A stretch of 29,398 bases of DNA from Chromera velia (lineage: Eukaryota > Sar > Chromeraceae). Positions 1-8,330 of the stretch are shown here, piece after piece. Position 1 is the first letter of the stretch. The number at the start of each line of letters is the position of its first letter. A program made the position numbers and the translations under genes. The DNA is taken from contig JAHBMJ010001359.1 in NCBI GenBank assembly GCA_018398765.1, positions 2,501 through 31,898 on the forward strand. Direction: 5' to 3'. Under the pieces are notes generated by a model that had not been told where the DNA came from, searched no databases, and worked only from the letters and a program-made list of their open reading frames with translations.

Positions 1-109
1 GAGAGAACAAGACGAAACAAGTGCTCCCGGTCCCTCCAAGGGAAAACAAGGCCCACCCAGCGAGTCGCAGGAGCACCCTTCCATGAGCTGAGGCATACCC
101 ATGCCCCAC

Positions 110-475
110 TCTACCCCCTCCTGACCCCCTAGAAAGCTATTCTGCCAAAGCAACTGCATACAGTAAGGATCAAGAATACTGGTCACTGGAAATAACGTGA
201 ACGAAACGGTCTCCAAGGCATTCGGAAGGCTGCACACATCTATACCCCCAAAAAGGTACATCCACAACGAAGCGAGACGAATGACCCCTGCCCCCTTCTA
301 GCCCCCTGAGAGCCATTCCACTAAAGCAACTGCACACAACTAAGATCAGACAAGCCAGTGAGACAAGGTAAGGCAAACGGAACGACCTCTAAATCACCCG
401 GGGGAATGTACACATAGCTTACTACTGAAAGTCCGGACACACAAATCTCTAGAACGAGGACCAAGGACCCCAACG
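110..475. repeat. Degenerate two-copy tandem duplication, period about 175 bp
   Basis: Two stretches, one beginning near 110 and one near 285, align by eye. Both have a C-rich run, then AG(C/T)(C/T)ATTC, then AAAGCAACTGCA(T/C)ACA, then a GATCA block, and later a TACACAT- or CACACAT-type block. Position 135 corresponds to 311. The copies are clearly diverged. No protein family is recognisable in any frame, so this is probably old repeat or transposon debris. Confidence 0.5.
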
Positions 476-599
476 GTTCACCTACAGCCAGAAGCACCAC
501 TATAACCCCTTCCCACTCGACAGGGAAAAGCCCCACAAAGTCTTTGGAGTGGACAGAATGGGCTGCGAGCCCTTCTAGAAGTGACAGGGAGGTCGGCTC

Positions 600-1160
600 T
601 TCAGCCCGTCTCCCCATTAACAGTCAAAAAAATCCGTCAATTCTTGAACACGGTCAACCTCAGCTTCTGAAAAGGCTTAGAAGACCGGAAAAGGGTGGCA
701 TACACTCTAGAGGGATACAGTAAGACGTTGCTATAGTGGTGTTTCATGAGGGGCTTCCGTTAGTCCAAGCCAACAAAACGGCAGAGCCCATTCGTACTAT
801 AAAAGGCTGCGCCAGCGATTTTGGCTGGCATAGGCTGTGCCGGCCTGCATAGCCTATACCGCGCGGCATGCACTGCACCACGCTCATAGTGTGTAGGCAA
901 GCAAGGCAAGGCCGACGATAAAGCAGGCAATTATCTGTCAGGCAAACAAGGCGGGCAAGGCAGACAAACAGGGCTGGCAAACAAGCCTTAGGTAAGGAAC
1001 GGAGGAGAGCAAGGCAAGGCAGACGACAAGGCAGGCAATTGTATACCACATGTGAGGCAGACGAGGCAGACACACACGGTAGGCAAGCAAGGCAAGGCAG
1101 ACAGGCAACCAAGCAAGACAGGGAAAGCAGAAAAGTGAGGCAGGTAAGCAAGGCAGGCAG
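600..1160. repeat. Low-complexity GGCAAG/GGCAGAC-rich DNA
   Basis: From about 890 to 1160 the plus strand is an irregular array of GGCAAGCAAGGCAAGGC and GGCAGAC(G)ACAAGGCAGGCAATT units, with similar blocks at about 893, 1007 and 1079. The minus strand reads as a Cys/Leu-rich open frame, which is a by-product of the repeat and not a gene. Positions 600-880 show nothing recognisable. Confidence 0.55.
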
Positions 1161-1200
1161 GAGATAGCTAGAGATGGCCAGAGACGGCCGGAGATGGCAT
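1161..1200. repeat. Four-copy 10-bp tandem repeat
   Basis: Four consecutive decamers of the form GAGAYRGCYR (GAGATAGCTA, GAGATGGCCA, GAGACGGCCG, GAGATGGCAT) fill 1161-1200 exactly. They end 24 bp before the left LTR of the retrotransposon. All differences between copies are transitions. Confidence 0.8.
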
Positions 1201-1224
1201 AGAAGTTCTATCTGACAAGTGCTT

Positions 1225-1601
1225 TGTAAGCTGCGTACGGTACTAAAGGCTCAATTACGATAAGCGTAGATCATAGGCAGACTCATATTAAAGTATGACC
1301 TAGCAGAGTCAATCTGTTGATCCACTATTCAGACCTGGGTGGGGGGGTCCAGCCAACACCACAATCGAGAGACTGGCACAGAACAAGCTTTCGTACGCAA
1401 AGGTCAGACGTCACTTTATTCAGACTGGGCGCACGCGGTGTTGCGAGGTCGGCGGTGGCCCTAGCGCGGCGCGACGCTCGTAACAGGCCCACACCTGCCC
1501 ACCTTCTGAAGCTGACGTCCATGCTCAGCTCAATCACTCAGACCATCGAAATCGAACCATAGAGGCATGAATGAAATCGGTAAGCCACGACCGACACCAC
1601 A
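1225..1601 (-). repeat. 3' LTR (left copy)
   Basis: The plus-strand sequence begins TGTAAGCTGC and ends CACCACA, giving TGT...ACA ends as expected for an LTR of about 377 bp. Positions 1225-1495 align with 6982-7235. The aligned part carries about 17 substitutions, all transitions, and a 15-bp G-rich insertion at 1335-1349 in this copy. The outer part (1496-1601) matches the right copy only in a short GGTAAGCCACG block. The polyprotein stop at 1613 lies 12 bp inside the element. No convincing polypurine tract is visible between them. Confidence 0.85.
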
Positions 1602-1612
1602 GTGTGCGTCTT

Positions 1613-2377
1613 CTACCACATGTACACGACGTCCTTGGAATCACTCTCAGCATCTTCAGGCTGAGAAGCAGATAGCCAGAGAGTACACAGCCTAGGAAGC
1701 TGCATCTCTAACTGACAGATTCGTACCCCGCTCCATATAGCATTCTCGACGGCACTGACGTGCACCACACGTCTTTTCAACTCCATCCCATACCTGCCTG
1801 CCTTCTTCTTCACTGCTTCTCTTCTTTTCTCCTTGAAGGCATGCAGGGCTTCCTTTGCATGCGTGAGGCTGACTGACGGTTCCCATGACGCATTCTCCTT
1901 ACTCTCCCCCTTCCACCAGATGAGATAGTGCACCTGTCCGTCAATCCGCCTGTGATCCAGAATTTCTTCAACTTCATATTCCACCTCTATAGAGGTTGGA
2001 AGGCGGATGGCAGGCAATGGATCAGTCTTTTCCCTCTCGTACTTTTTCAAGAAGGAAACATTGATCATGTTGTATGTCCGTACACCTGCAGGGAAAATGA
2101 GCTCATATGCGTTGTCGTGTATCTTTCTTTCTACCTCAAAGGGTCCATAATATACCGGCTCGAGTTTCCTCACTATTCCTCCCGGCTTTCTATCTGCTTT
2201 GAAGTAAGAATTATGGACAAGTACATAGTCTCCAGGCTTGAAAGATACTTCCCTCCTATGTAGATCTACCTGTTGTGCCATCTGCTCTCTTGCCTTCTGC
2301 AATCTTTCTTTTACTCTCATAATTTCTGCCTCTCTGGTGTCTGCGAATTCTGCTGCTGGAGGGCAGAAAAATTTCGT
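1613..2377 (-). pseudogene. Integrase C-terminal region with chromodomain (end of Pol)
   Basis: This segment continues the integrase frame after the TGA at 2378. From the Met at 2320 it reads 235 aa. Residues about 30-90 are the integrase C-terminal region: KPGDYVLVHN is followed by a GPF motif (YYGPFEVERK) and a beta-rich stretch. Residues about 113-152 are a chromodomain: YEVEEILDHR, the aromatic HYLIWWKG and SWEP keep the cage-type aromatics (Y115, W135/W136, W146). In chromoviruses this module is known to bias integration toward chromatin with particular histone marks. About 80 further residues without a recognised domain follow before the TAG at 1613, close to the 3' LTR. It is labelled pseudogene because the upstream frame is interrupted, although this segment itself is open. 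Confidence 0.88.
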
Positions 2378-3157
2378 TCATACAGAGACAGAAGGCAGAC
2401 GAATGGGATTGCAGCCGTACAGAAAACGGAATGGAGACATGCCGAGAGCTGAATGAACTGAATCGCGATATGCAAACTGACATACAGCCAACCACTTCGG
2501 CCAGTCTGACTGGTATTCATCCATAAAACAACACAGCATTTGCTCAATCGTTTGATTGTCTCTCTCTATCTGTCCATCCGACTGTGGATGCCCTCTTGTG
2601 CTCATGTTCAATTTTGTTTTCCACAGTCGAGCAAGCTCCTGCCAAAAAGCAGAAAGGAAACGAGGATCACGATCACTCACCACCGATTGAGGCATCCCGT
2701 ACTCAAGGATCACTCGTTCAAAGACTGCCTCTGCTGTCCCCTCTGCCGTGATTCCTGAGGAGACTGCAATGAAACAAGGAGCTTTAGACAGACGATCGAC
2801 AACAGAGAGAATTCCATCCACCCATTCATTCTTATACAACACCCTCGGGAGTCCAAATACAAAATCAAGAGAGAATGACTGAAATGCAAATTCAAGAATT
2901 GGAAGCGGATGCAGGAGGCCTTGCTGCTTCTCTGTTGGTCTCTTCCCTCTCTGGCAAATGTCATACTTCCTCACATATTGCTGAACCGACACATACATAT
3001 GCGGCCAGTAGAAAGAGCCAGCCAGTTTCAAATAAGTTTTCTCTCCCCCCAAATGTCCCCCTACGGCTGTGTCGTGGTGTTCATAAATCAGATTTTTCTG
3101 CAGCCTTTCTGTCGGGACTGCCAGTCGATCGTTAAAGAAAAGCAGTCCGTCTTCCAT
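2378..3157 (-). pseudogene. Integrase: zinc finger and catalytic core (Pol segment)
   Basis: This 259-aa stretch lies between the TAA at 3167 and the TGA at 2378, in the same frame as both neighbours. The N-terminal zinc finger has its histidines near residue 27/28 and at H35 (GGHLG). Its first cysteine is replaced by Tyr65 in YVRKYDICQ, where the family has a CxxC pair; only C68 remains. The catalytic core looks intact: D98 in SLDFVFGLP, D162 in VSDRDPRF and E198 in HPQSDGQIER, with exactly 35 residues between D162 and E198 (D,D-35-E). The family catalyses insertion of the cDNA into the genome. The missing cysteine and the flanking stops argue that this copy is dead. Confidence 0.92.
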
Positions 3158-3166
3158 ATAAAAAGG

Positions 3167-5617
3167 TTACACTCTCAGCCGTAGTTGCAGAGGCACTCCT
3201 TTCTCAGGATGCTCTACTGCTTCCTTTATTTCCCTCCAAAACTGTTCCTCCTTATACCCCTTTCTTATCTTCCCCAAGAACTCTTTATTTGGCTGCACAT
3301 ACACTTCATTCAAAAGAAGCTCACAGACGTCTTTTCTCTCTTCCTGCACCTCTTTCATCTGTGCAGCTAACCTAAGCACCCTGCTTAATGCATCAGCCAC
3401 CCTGTTTCGCGCACCCGGGACGTACCGAGGTATAATCCCGAGCTCATCAAACCTCGAAACGAACCTGCGCATACGTGGAGACATCAGGGTGCGGTCGGCA
3501 GACACATTCATATATTTTAGAGACTCATGATCCGACCACACCTTGGTTGTATGATTCATGTATGGTCTCCACGTCTTCACTGTAAAAACACATCCTAGAA
3601 ATTCTTTCTCTCTAATGTGATACTTCAATTCTGCTGGGCTCATACGACAAGAAACAAAAGCACACGGACGCAAGTAACCAATGTCTGGATCCTCTTGCAT
3701 CAAAGCGGCACCCAAGGTCTCAGTCGATTCGCATACGTCCACAAAAATTTCAAACGGGCGGGTGGAATCGGGAATGAATAATTTAACTGTATTTCTGACT
3801 GCTTGTTTCAGTGCTTGAAAACTTTTCTCTTCTTTTTCTCCCCACTCAAACACCCACTTCGCTTTCAACAAAGCATAGAGAGGTCCCGCTTTCTCACTGA
3901 AATGGGGAACAAATCTCCTCACCCAATTCACAAACCCCAAGAAAGAGAGCACGTCCTTTCTGTTCTTCGGGGTCGGCCACTTGTTGACTGCCTCTGTTTT
4001 GCTGACCTCTGGTCGAACCCCAGTCCTGGAAATTCTCAAGCCCAGAAAGGTCACCTCACTCTGCATGAAGTGGCACTTTGAGAGCTTGGCATATAGATTG
4101 TTCTTACTGAGCAAACGCAGGACAGTGCGAATATGTTTTTTATGTTCCTCTCTAGTGCGTGAATAAATGAGAATATCATCCAGAAACACCAAAACGAAAC
4201 GATCGAGGCAGGATCGAAGAGCAAATTGAATCAGCCTCATCGCAGAAAGTGGCGCGTTTATCAAACCAAAAGAAACGACCAGCCACTTAAAAGAGCCATA
4301 TCGCGTTGTGAAGGCTGTCTTGGGGATGTCTTCTTCCCTGACTCTCATTTGGTGATAGTACCGACATAGATCTAGAGTCGTGAAAAATCGTGCCCCATGG
4401 GGTCGATCGATTAATTCCTGCGGATGAGGGAGTGAATGCTTATCTTTTATTGTGATGCGATTCAAGCCTGTATAATCGCAACACATCCTCATCGAACCAT
4501 CTTTCTTTTGTACAAAAAGAACAGGAGCAGCATAAGGAGAAGCAGACGGTCGAATGAATCCTTGTTCAAGATATATGTCTAGCTGTCTCCTCAGCTCATC
4601 TGTCTCTCCTGTTAACAATTGGTAAGGTGGACGCGCAGGAGGTGAATGACCAAGCTCAAGTTCAATTTTGAAGTCCAAATGAGGATCTCTGGACGGTGGC
4701 AGATGAGAGAGTCGATCAGGGAAAAGAGACGCATGATTTGCCACAATTTCTTTCACATCACGAGGCACCTCTGGATCCGGTCGATTGAGAAATGCACGCA
4801 CTTCAGAAAGATCGGAAGAAGAATAGACAAGATGATCAGAAGAAAGAGAAGAAAGAAAGTCAGACCCACGAATCCCCTTGTCATCCATTTTCCCCTTTCC
4901 ATTCCCCCCTAATTCACTCACTTCAGTTGTCTGCACTTCGTACTCCTCCTTTGCAGGTAGTTGTGGGCGCACCGTCTCTATGTACACGATATAAAACGGC
5001 GCTCCCCTCTTAATGCAACGTCTAGCCTGCACAGGATTTAAGAAGGGAGGGCAATTTTCATCTTTCTTGTACCCTCCTTTCAAAATCACTTTACAGCGTT
5101 TGAAAGAGAACTGAAGAGACCGAGTTGGATGGTCGAGCTCGACGTTGTGTGCGTCACTCCATTTTTGACCGAGGATCACGTCATAGCCATCCAGGTCAGC
5201 AAGCAATGCACCCATAATTTCTGAATACCCCTGTATACGCAGAGGCACTTGAGGTGCATACTCACTGACCGTAGCGTCCAGTCTCCCATTCTCCTTCACC
5301 GCCATCCGACATCTCATAGGGGTCAAAAACCTGCAAATATGGAGCTGACGATTGTGTGCAAACTTGCTATCAACAAAAATGTCATCAGCTCCATTATTAT
5401 AAAATACTTTGACTGGACTGCCAGCAATCGTGCCTTGATAGACAAATCCCTCTCTGTAACTTTTATCACCATCATCCTCTTCTTCCTCCCCCGACCCCCC
5501 ACCTTCTTCCTCAATATTTCTTATTTCTTCCTCAACTTCTCTACGTACCTCAGGTTCCCGAGGAACCACGACGCGATCATCTTCTCTCCGGCCGGGAATC
5601 GTTCTCACTCCCGCCAT
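3167..5617 (-). pseudogene. Protease, reverse transcriptase and RNase H (Pol segment)
   Basis: The 816-aa open stretch begins with an acidic linker (residues 1-55). A retropepsin-like domain follows at about 57-170, but the DSG/DTG active site reads NNG (N74-N75-G76, followed by ADDIFVD). Reverse transcriptase spans about 330-540, with D416 in TLDLCRYYHQ and the catalytic FLDD box at 478-481 (FLDDILIYS). RNase H spans about 615-745 with the acidic residues kept: D627, E670/E672, D696 in WSDHESLKY and D742 in VADALSR. The stretch is preceded by an in-frame TAA at 5618 and ends at an in-frame TAA at 3167, just before the integrase. Ty3-type RT copies the element RNA and RNase H removes the template. 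The loss of the protease Asp means this copy could not mature its polyprotein. Confidence 0.94.
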
Positions 5618-5620
5618 TTA

Positions 5621-6909
5621 TCTGGGTCCCACCCGATGCGCTGGTTGTGACCCCCGGGGCGGTGAAGACGTTCGCCGACCAAACGATGGAGTGTCGCTGA
5701 AGGTACGCCCCTGTCCCCCTGAAGGAACATTGCTTCCGAACCCTTTGCCTGGCTGACAAGTCTCCTCCCTCCTCCCCAATGCAGAGGGCGACCCAGAAGG
5801 AGAAGGGTATCAAGCCCCCTCATAGTATCTGCGAGGAGGAGAGCTTTCTCGTCAAAACTCCGGAAACCAGGCTGCTCGCTGTGGAGGTTCCCGCCATCCT
5901 CTGAATGGGGACGTGTACATGGCGCGTGCCTGCGGGGGACCGCGTAACCCATTCCAGCACTGCCTCATCTGATGATTGGGATTACCACACCGGAGGCAAA
6001 GTCCCCGTCTCCATCTTTCCTCCCACAGGGCCTGGGGCAATCTGGGGTCGCAAAGCGGCATGCCACGACGCACTCCACAGAGTTCCATCGGAGCCGGTCC
6101 AGTTGAGTCAATCGGTGGAGACCCCCCTGGAATTGGTCCTATCCCTTTGGCCCACTTTCCTCCCCGAGTTGATGCCTGTTGAAGCCAGGCCTCGTTGTTC
6201 AAAGCCTTCTCTATGGCCTCCTGCAGAGTCTGCGGCTCCTGCCTGTCGGTCTGAAACATAACGGCACGTGGCAAACCCTCGATGTAGCTATCAAGGAGGT
6301 CCTACTCACTCGTCCCTGCCTTTTTCAGCTTCAAAGCCTCGACGTCGAACTTGTTGTTGTAGTCGCTGATAGTTCCTGTGCACTTGAGGATTGCGATCTT
6401 CTTCTTTGCTGCCCTGCAGACATGCTTGTCTCTGTACCGACGAAGCAATGTGTCCTTCAAGGCAGGCCAGTCGCAAAACCTAATGCCGTTCTCCAACTTC
6501 ACCAAGTCAAACCAGTCCTTGAGTTCAGGGCTTAAATAAGACTTGGCCAGACTGAGTTGACGTTCCGGAGCGGTCTGAGCATTCGCAAACCAGTCGTTCA
6601 TGTCAGTGCACCACCTCTCCGCTTTCTCCCGCACTCCTGTAAAGACATCCGGATTCTTCAGTGTAGTCCTGGGAACTTGTTCTCAAATTTCAGGCACCTG
6701 AAGAGGTAGACCACCCTGTCTGCCTCCAAACAATATGCCGTCTCCTTGTACATCCATCGGCTGCTAGACTGCTGCAGCAGCTTGCTCCATCTGTCTTTGC
6801 TGCAGTTCTGCTAGTATCTGCCCTTGCTGCTGCTGGGTTTGCTGGACTGCGGTGAGGCCCTGCTGAACCTGTAGCAGAGTCGCACCTACCTCCGCCTGGA
6901 ACTGCTCAA
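5621..6909 (-). pseudogene. Gag region with CCHC zinc knuckle, several in-frame stops
   Basis: Reading the Pol frame upstream gives a Gag-like sequence. A Gln-rich stretch comes first (about 6909-6770). A capsid-like region follows (6634-6302; ends of readable parts at VREKAERW and YLSPELKDWF, then DALKDTLLRRY-type helices). A CX2CX4HX4C knuckle (CLRCGNPNHQMRQC) lies near 5990, and a Pro/Ser/Gly/Arg-rich linker joins it to Pol. Stops in this frame lie at 6764, 6683, 6302, 5852, 5810 and 5618. The stop at 6302 is in the middle of continuous similarity, so it is a lesion and not a Gag terminus. I cannot identify the original start codon. Gag would form the particle core and package element RNA. 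Confidence 0.8.
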
Positions 6910-6956
6910 AAGATATCAAGAAAGAAAATCAGAATGAGCAAAGATTTGTCCCTTTA

Positions 6957-6978
6957 CCGAACCAGCTCTGTACTACCA
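6957..6978 (-). other. Candidate primer-binding site
   Basis: Three bases inside the inner edge of the 5' LTR, the minus strand reads TGGTAGTACAGAGCTGGT. It begins with the TGG that pairs with a tRNA CCA end and resembles the TGGTATCAGAGC-type site complementary to Met tRNAs used by many Ty3/gypsy elements, with small differences. The exact tRNA cannot be fixed from this window. Confidence 0.6.
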
Positions 6979-6981
6979 GAC

Positions 6982-7300
6982 TGTAAGCTGCATACGGTAC
7001 TAGAGGCTCAATTACGATAAGCGTAGATCGTAGGCAGACTCACATTAAAGTATGACCTAGCAAAGTCAATCTGTTGATCCACTATTCAGACCAGCCAACA
7101 CCACGATCGAGAGACTGGCACAGAACAAGCTTTCGTATGTAAAGGTCAGACGTTACTTTATTCAGACTGGGCGCATGCGGCATTGCGAGGTCAGTGGCGG
7201 CCCTAGCGCGGCGCGACGCTCGTGACAGGCCCACATGCCTCGTAATAGCGAGAGGCGAGAGACGAGCATCTTCAGTGGAAAGGTCATGGGTAAGCCACGG
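6982..7300 (-). repeat. 5' LTR (right copy), outer end uncertain
   Basis: The sequence begins TGTAAGCTGC at 6982 and follows the left LTR to about 7235. After that the two copies diverge and share only GGTAAGCCACG near 7287. The LTR could end near 7300 or run on to a TGGGACACA-type end near 7384. The outer part holds no other matched block. Confidence 0.8.
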
Positions 7301-7332
7301 TGGGTCGACGAGAGATGAGGACGGTCGACGGT

Positions 7333-7364
7333 GGGTGGGTGGGTGGGTCTATGGTGGGTGGGGG
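7333..7364 (+). other. G-quadruplex motif
   Basis: Four GGG runs separated by single T residues (GGGTGGGTGGGTGGGT, 7333-7348) are followed at once by another GGTGGGTGGGGG block. Single-base loops of this kind are known to give very stable quadruplexes. The site lies at or just outside the outer edge of the retrotransposon 5' LTR. Confidence 0.75.
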
Positions 7365-7384
7365 CACCATTTTTAGTGGGACAC

Positions 7385-8330
7385 ACCAGGGGCGATAGAT
7401 CACCTTACCTTGGGAGACGTCTCTTAGGAGACGGTCCGCCACCACCGCCATGGTATGGGACGGAGGGGAGGTCCTCTGCAATGCGCCTCCTTTACCAGTA
7501 TCATGAAGTTGGGGGACGCTACACATAGGCTGTCAGGGGCGATTCCCAAGCTCCGTTGATAGAGAAGTGTTGTCACACAAATTTAGATTGGGCTTACACC
7601 TTAACGGTCCCTAGATTTGAGAAGGAAACCGCGTGCACAGGGGTGATTTCTCATCTCCAGAATACACGTGTGGAGCTCTTGCGGCTGGTCAGTGAAACGG
7701 CCAGCGCGAATGGCTGACAGTCTGGTGTTATGCATGCTTTAAAGGCGCAAAATTTAGACTTTTGTGTACTTCGCACTAGCTTGCGCCCAAAACGCGCGAA
7801 AGTGGGTGTTTCAATTGAAACATGCATGTCTCGGAGGGCAGCAAGCATGCACTTTTCTGCTGGGGCCCCCAAAAAAGTGCATAAACGTTACTTCGCACTC
7901 GCGCGCGCGCCGGTGAAGTACATGTATCGTCACAGCAACAAGGCACTCATCTGAAGAAGCCTGGTCACTTGGTGTGTCTCGAATGTATATATGTATACGT
8001 GTGACGCATGCGTGTGCACGTACGTATATTGTCTACGTATTGTCGATCTGTATTGTGCATGGCGAAGGTCCCTGTAAACCAAAGAGTTGGACAGCTTGGT
8101 CTCTCCCAGCTTTCTCTCCAAAGTTGACTGCGCCATCTGTATCTTCTCGTTCTGATCCTGCGTTCTTGCCTTGAGTGACCTCTTTCTGAACAATCCTCTG
8201 CAAACGAACACACATTGTTATCCACTGTCCCCGACCTGACATACGTTCTCAGATTGACTGACCGACAAACTCCCGGCCTTGCCAAAGACTCTGCTTACCG
8301 AGAGGTTGAACAGCAAATCACCTCCTCAAG
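7385..8330. other. Intergenic / 5' region of the STPGR gene
   Basis: No gene is supported here. The stretch 7730-7960 is rich in CpG and GCGC words and contains a 16-bp perfect palindrome (TGTTTCAATTGAAACA, 7807-7822) followed directly by the ACATGCATGT palindrome, plus two copies of ACTTCGCACT (7768 and 7890). The last 250-300 bp before the ATG at 8331 probably include promoter and 5' leader. No clear TATA box was identified. Confidence 0.5.

Larger units (their letters stand above)
1225..7300 (-). mobile_element. Ty3/gypsy chromovirus LTR retrotransposon, inactivated
   Basis: A complete-looking element lies on the minus strand: 5' LTR (right), a primer-binding site, a gag region with a CCHC knuckle, protease, reverse transcriptase, RNase H, integrase and chromodomain, then the 3' LTR (left). 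The order RT-RH-IN and the chromodomain after the integrase place it with Ty3/gypsy chromoviruses. From about 6909 to 1613 the coding sequence stays in a single minus-strand frame. It is broken by in-frame stops at 6764 (TAG), 6683 (TGA), 6302 (TAG), 5852 (TGA), 5810 (TGA), 5618 (TAA), 3167 (TAA) and 2378 (TGA). I saw no frameshift indel. No target-site duplication was found: the bases flanking the left LTR (TGCTT) do not recur at the right end, whose outer boundary is uncertain. Confidence 0.93.

Noticed and set aside
744-1151. 135-aa Cys/Leu-rich minus-strand open frame
   Set aside because: It is the translation of the GGCAAG/GGCAGAC low-complexity array and has no domain-like features.
5618-5854. 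Programmed frameshift between Gag and Pol
   Set aside because: Gag and Pol are in the same minus-strand frame; the interval simply contains three in-frame stops. Neighbouring frames overlap it by chance.
1613-6909. Stop-codon reassignment as explanation for in-frame stops
   Set aside because: TAA, TAG and TGA all occur inside the element, while the three host genes are free of internal stops and two end in TGA.
1220-7400. Target-site duplication of the retrotransposon
   Set aside because: The 5 bp left of 1225 (TGCTT) do not recur at any plausible right end, and the outer edge of the right LTR is unclear.
7930-8211. Minus-strand coiled-coil-like frame preceded by a TTTGCAG acceptor-like site upstream of the STPGR gene
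   Set aside because: No partner exon, no donor with consistent phase and no known domain. It overlaps the likely 5' leader of the STPGR gene.
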